From: Blastocatellia bacterium
Lineage (GTDB): Bacteria > Acidobacteriota > Blastocatellia > UBA7656
NCBI GenBank assembly: GCA_035275065.1
Contig: DATENM010000065.1
Location: forward strand, 39,439 to 103,438
Direction of reading: 5' to 3'
Length of the DNA stretch: 64,000 nucleotides
Below, piece by piece: positions 59,661-64,000 of the stretch; position 1 is the stretch's first letter; each line of letters starts with the position of its first letter. The notes beneath the pieces were generated by a model. That model saw nothing but the letters and a program-made list of their open reading frames with translations. It was not told where the DNA came from and did not search any database. The position numbers and the translations under genes are program-made.

Positions 59661-59724
59661 GTGATGAGTGATGAGCGACGAGTAAGAGCCGCCTACCCAT
59701 TACTCGTCACTCATCACGCATCAC
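59661..59724. repeat. 7-nt-unit inverted repeat (GAGTGAT) between two operon genes
   Basis: Left arm 59661-59684 and right arm 59701-59724 pair with two mismatches. The arms are GAGTGAT, GAGCGAC and ACTCGTC / ACTCATC units of 7 nt. It separates the DUF4097 gene from the helical protein upstream. Confidence 0.85.
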
Positions 59725-60266
59725 TGGAAAAGCGGCTGGCCGGGCGGCTGCCCCTCGCCAAAGCCATTGATCGCCTGATAGCGATTATCAAAAGCGCGGT
59801 CGGCCTCGTCTATCGCCGCGGCGACTTCCGTGGCCGCCGCTTTCAAGCCGGCGGCGGTGCCTGCCTGGGCTTGCAGGTTCGCAATCTTCGCTTCAATCTT
59901 TTCGGCATGCTCGACGAGCGCCAGATCGAAACGATAAATGGCGTCGAGCTGCGGCTGCTCGATCTTCTGAATATCGAAGAAGCCGGCATACCCATAGGTC
60001 GCAAATCGTATACGGTTTTCGAGCTTGTCGAGTTTCTTGATAGCCGAATCGACCGGCGTGACTTCAAATAGCCGCCCGCCGTTCGTGAGCTCGCGCATCA
60101 CTTCGGTCAGCGGCTCTTTGGCGCGACGCAGGCGGTCGGCCAGATGCTCGCGGTGGCGCTTATCAAAGTCGCGGCGGGTTTCGCGGTCAACATAACCGCT
60201 GTAGCCGGGAATCTTGCTGGTTAGCCGCTCAAGCCAGTTGCGCTGGTCGCTCTGGTTCGCACTCAT
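59721..60266 (-). CDS. Helical cytosolic protein of unknown function
   Basis: 181 residues. The opening LERLTSKIPGYSGYVDRETRRDFDKRHREHLADRLRRAKEPL is rich in charged helices, followed by predicted coiled coil (KKLDKLENRIRF; VEHAEKIEAKIANLQAQAG). No membrane helix, zinc motif or known domain. It is located between the PilZ and DUF4097 genes and is probably an adaptor in the same process. The C-terminal codons overlap the heptad repeat. Confidence 0.7.
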   Translation of the reverse strand: MSANQSDQRNWLERLTSKIPGYSGYVDRETRRDFDKRHREHLADRLRRAKEPLTEVMRELTNGGRLFEVTPVDSAIKKLDKLENRIRFATYGYAGFFDIQKIEQPQLDAIYRFDLALVEHAEKIEAKIANLQAQAGTAAGLKAAATEVAAAIDEADRAFDNRYQAINGFGEGQPPGQPLFQ

Positions 60267-60363
60267 TAGCAGTTTCCTCCCTAAGTAAAAATCGCCGCCT
60301 CTGACGCAACGCCCAGCGTCGGGCTGACACGCGCGGCAGAAAAACTCGTGCCGTGGCCGACAC

Positions 60364-60882
60364 TCACGCGGGCGCGGGCTGGCCGGCCTGCGAATCGGCG
60401 AGTCGCTTCAAGTACTCGTCATAAAGCCGCCGGTCAGCCGCCGGCATCTCGCGGATGTAGAGGCCGACGACCCAGAAGATGCCCTCGGCTTCGGGCCTGT
60501 ACCAGGCGGCAAAGCCGGTCAGCCGCACGGTGCCGTTCGGCAGATCAACTTCGACTTCGAGCTTGTTCTTAAACGCCACCGTATGATCGCGGATGATGTG
60601 CAACTGGCCGGTCTCGACCGTGCCGGTCTGAAGCCGCATGCCCTGTTGGCCAGCATCCAGCACGCGGCCTTCGATGACCCGCGAGCGGTGCCCTTCGTCG
60701 CCCTGATCGATGATCGTCATGCGCATAGGCAGAGGCTCGGGCGGCGGCGGAATCTTGCGGCGGCTCTTGTTCTCATCAAGGTCGCTGGTGCTCTGCACCG
60801 AGCGAATCAGCCGCTCGCCATGCGCCGAGCAGAAGCTAATCTCATCGGGGTACAGGGTTCTACAAGTGGGGCATTCTTTCAT
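60364..60882 (-). CDS. PilZ-like protein with N-terminal zinc ribbon
   Basis: 172 residues. An N-terminal ribbon variant CPTCRTLYPDEISFCSAHG (three Cys, one His) precedes a PilZ-like beta-barrel (residues ~60-150: GRVLDAGQQGMRL, then EVEVDLPNGTVRLTGFAAWYRPEAEGIFWVVGLYI). The RxxxR and D/NxSxxG c-di-GMP motifs of true PilZ domains are only partly preserved (VIEGRVLDAGQQGMRLQT), so ligand binding is doubtful. It is the first gene of the zinc-ribbon cluster. Confidence 0.75.
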   Translation of the reverse strand: MKECPTCRTLYPDEISFCSAHGERLIRSVQSTSDLDENKSRRKIPPPPEPLPMRMTIIDQGDEGHRSRVIEGRVLDAGQQGMRLQTGTVETGQLHIIRDHTVAFKNKLEVEVDLPNGTVRLTGFAAWYRPEAEGIFWVVGLYIREMPAADRRLYDEYLKRLADSQAGQPAPA

Positions 60883-61198
60883 GACGTCCTCCGCGAGGCG
60901 AACTGATTATACAAGGGGCCGGGGGCCGGGGGCCAGTAAGCAGGAGGCAGGAAGCAGTTGTCAGTTGTCAGCAGATTCCCTAGCTCCGTTAGGAGCGTGA
61001 TGTTTATAGTCACCGATGCTATGAATGATGCAAGCTCCGTAGGAGCGTAATGTCTAACATTTCGCCCCGACGGGGCTTGGTGTCTTTTCTATGCCGATTA
61101 CTATAAACATGGCGTCCCTACGGGACTATTGCCTACTGGCAACTGACAACTGACAACTGATAACTGCCTCCTGCTTCCTGCCTACTAAGCATTGGCCC
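60883..61198. repeat. Composite repeat island
   Basis: A 316-nt gap without a gene. Outer heptad arms GGGCCGG, GCAGGAG/GCAGGAA and TTGTCAG (60914-60971) pair with AACTGAC, CTCCTGC and TTGGCCCCT (61134-61198). Inside lies a second repeat type, two copies of AGCTCCGT(T)AGGAGCG with ATGTTTATAG near 60983 and its reverse (ACTATAAACAT...CCCTACGGGACT) near 61101. Confidence 0.85.
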
Positions 61199-62779
<1,581 letters not shown>

Positions 62780-62909
62780 CGGTGTTCCTCGAATCCTTGC
62801 GGGCGGCGGCGCCGTTAGATTGGTTGAATTCGGAAGTGACAGTCTAGCAAAGCCGCCGCGCCGCGGGAAACTCGAACAATCGAAATGAGTTTACGGCCCG
62901 CAGGGTTTC

Positions 62910-62938
62910 TTGACACCCGGCAGCGACCTACTTATAAT
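62910..62938 (+). promoter_or_regulatory. Perfect consensus sigma70 promoter of the HU gene
   Basis: TTGACA (62910-62915), 17-nt spacer and TATAAT (62933-62938), both hexamers exact. The transcript would start near 62945 and have a ~55-nt leader. Confidence 0.88.
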
Positions 62939-62999
62939 GAGCCCGCTTCTCAAGCTCGCTCAAGGTTGTTCAATCGCAGCATACAAAACGGAGGGTAAT

Positions 63000-63263
63000 G
63001 TGATTAAGCTGGACATTGTGAATCAAGTCGCCGACAAGACCGGTGTACCCAAGACCAAAGCGGAGGTTGCCGTCGAGTCGCTATTTGAAGCGATGAAGAA
63101 CGCCTTGCAGCGCGGCGAGCGCATCGAGCTGCGCGGCTTCGGCGTCTTCGTCGTCAAGCCGCGCAAGCGCGGCGTCGGCCGCAACCCGCGCACCGGCGAA
63201 GTCACAGACATCCCGCCCGGCAAGACGATCCGCTTTAAGCCCGGCAAAGAACTGCAAGCGTAG
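63000..63263 (+). CDS. HU-family DNA-binding protein
   Basis: 87 residues, the length of HU/IHF subunits. It bends and compacts DNA as a dimer. Family features: IKLDIVNQVADKTGVPKTKAEVAVESLFEAM, ELRGFGVF, the beta-arm RKRGVGRNPRTGEV and the PGKTIRFKPGKEL C-terminus. GTG 63000 is selected: it follows GGAGG at normal spacing and lies after the promoter start point. The upstream in-frame ATG at 62910 coincides with the promoter and is excluded. A single hup-like gene with a perfect promoter fits an abundant nucleoid protein. Confidence 0.95.
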   Translation: MIKLDIVNQVADKTGVPKTKAEVAVESLFEAMKNALQRGERIELRGFGVFVVKPRKRGVGRNPRTGEVTDIPPGKTIRFKPGKELQA

Positions 63264-63364
63264 TTGCCGCCCGTCAGTCGCCAGTTACCCATGCTGGCAA
63301 CTGACAGCGGGCAGATGACCACGGCTGTTGACATCCCGCCGCTCCACAGATGTATGCTTGATGT

Positions 63365-64000
63365 GTGGAAAATTCAGAGCCGTATCGTCTCAGCGAAGTC
63401 CCTGTCACGCCCGCCGCGTTTGATCGCGAAGTGGTTTTCATCGCCGCGCCCGAAAGCGAACTGTCGGCGCGGCGCGTCCTGATTCACACGCTCCTCTTTC
63501 TCGTCACCTGCGTGACCACCACCCTGACCGGCGCGTCGTGGGTCGTGCGCGCGCCCGATGACTCTCTGTTCGACATTATCGCCGGGCCGCCGCTCGCGGT
63601 GATCCACGAGACGCTGACGGGCAACTTCTTCCCGCTGACGCAAGGCTTGATCTTCACCGCGACGCTGCTCGCGATCCTGGCGGCGCACGAGTTCGGCCAT
63701 TACTTCGCGTGTCGCTACTACGGCATTCGCGCGACGCTGCCCTTCTTCCTGCCCGCGCCGCCGACCGTCACGCTATTCGGCACGTTCGGCGCGGTCATCA
63801 AGATCAAAGCGCCCATCACGTCGCGCCGCGCGCTGTTTGACATAGGCATCGCCGGGCCGCTCGCGGGCTTCGCCGTCGCGCTGCCGGCCTCTATCATCGG
63901 CCTCGCCATCGCCAGGCCCGCGCCATTCGTCGAAGGGCTGCCGAGCGCGGGCGTACAGTTCTGGGACCCGCCGCTGTTCCGCCTCATCTCGTCGGCGCTG
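63365..64000 (+). CDS. M50-family (site-2-protease-like) zinc metalloprotease, 3' end outside the window
   Basis: The first 212 codons of an intramembrane protease. Start GTG 63365, with an in-frame stop just upstream. A charged cytosolic N-terminus (ENSEPYRLSEVP) precedes hydrophobic helices. The metal-binding HEFGH motif is at residues 108-112, in a hydrophobic segment. The protein continues past the edge, so the second metal-ligand motif cannot be seen. M50 proteins cleave membrane-bound substrates, often anti-sigma factors. A TTGACA lies at 63328 with a TATGCT box at 63353, hinting at a near-leaderless mRNA. Confidence 0.85.
   Translation, partial: MENSEPYRLSEVPVTPAAFDREVVFIAAPESELSARRVLIHTLLFLVTCVTTTLTGASWVVRAPDDSLFDIIAGPPLAVIHETLTGNFFPLTQGLIFTATLLAILAAHEFGHYFACRYYGIRATLPFFLPAPPTVTLFGTFGAVIKIKAPITSRRALFDIGIAGPLAGFAVALPASIIGLAIARPAPFVEGLPSAGVQFWDPPLFRLISSAL

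Noticed and set aside
62910..62999. HU start at ATG 62910 giving a 117-residue protein
   Set aside because: That ATG region coincides with a perfect -35 hexamer; GTG 63000 has a ribosome-binding site and the family N-terminus.

Overview
The window is GC-rich, densely coded bacterial chromosome with short intergenic gaps and no phage, plasmid or insertion-sequence genes. Several things point to Acidobacteriota, probably class Blastocatellia: the gene order rplM-rpsI-rpsB-tsf-pyrH-frr, periplasmic c-type cytochromes joined to copper-monooxygenase-like domains, the load of WD40, TPR, FG-GAP and HYR proteins, and many intergenic inverted repeats. This placement is inference from gene content; no 16S rRNA or tRNA gene was recognised.

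Layout. 1-9.2 kb (+): hydantoinase A (cut by the window edge), a secreted alpha/beta hydrolase, a WD40 protein, nnr, tsaE and a duplicated DUF6328-like membrane protein. 9.3-13.9 kb (-): the translation operon rplM-rpsI-rpsB-tsf-pyrH-frr, with a hairpin in almost every gap. 14-22.6 kb (-): a GNAT/acyl-CoA synthetase fusion that resembles protein acetyltransferases, an ECF sigma factor with a zinc-finger anti-sigma, a GntR regulator and glgC. 22.8-28.8 kb: NYN nuclease, psuG, ogt, a cytochrome peroxidase/beta-helix fusion, a GlpF-like channel and a zinc protein.

29-31.3 kb (+): pheA and aroF, preceded by a sigma70-type promoter, a leader peptide with six alternating Phe codons, and mutually exclusive antiterminator and terminator stems. 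This is a complete-looking phenylalanine attenuator. 32-38.5 kb (+): four tandem cytochrome c/PHM-like copper proteins; the last has lost most copper ligands and its signal sequence lies within a repeat. 38.6-46.9 kb (+): a mini DnaJ-zinc-finger protein, a TPR protein, an orphan gene, acs, two HAD phosphatases (gph-like and kdsC) and a trehalose-synthase-like GH13 enzyme.

46.9-49.9 kb (+): the most unusual gene, a Ser/Thr protein kinase fused in frame to a full UvrD/PcrA-type helicase. 50-64 kb: ilvE, cysS and an O-methyltransferase, an HYR/FG-GAP surface protein whose 5' end looks frameshifted, an operon of zinc-ribbon-bearing PilZ, DUF4097 and SPFH proteins with an aldehyde dehydrogenase, an acyl-CoA carboxylase beta subunit, HU with a perfect consensus promoter, and the start of an M50 protease.

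Across the window at least a dozen gaps hold long hairpins. Most have arms built from degenerate 7-nt tandem units: the sequence differs from place to place while the design stays the same. Several have become part of reading frames. They recall the heptanucleotide STRR repeats known from cyanobacteria.
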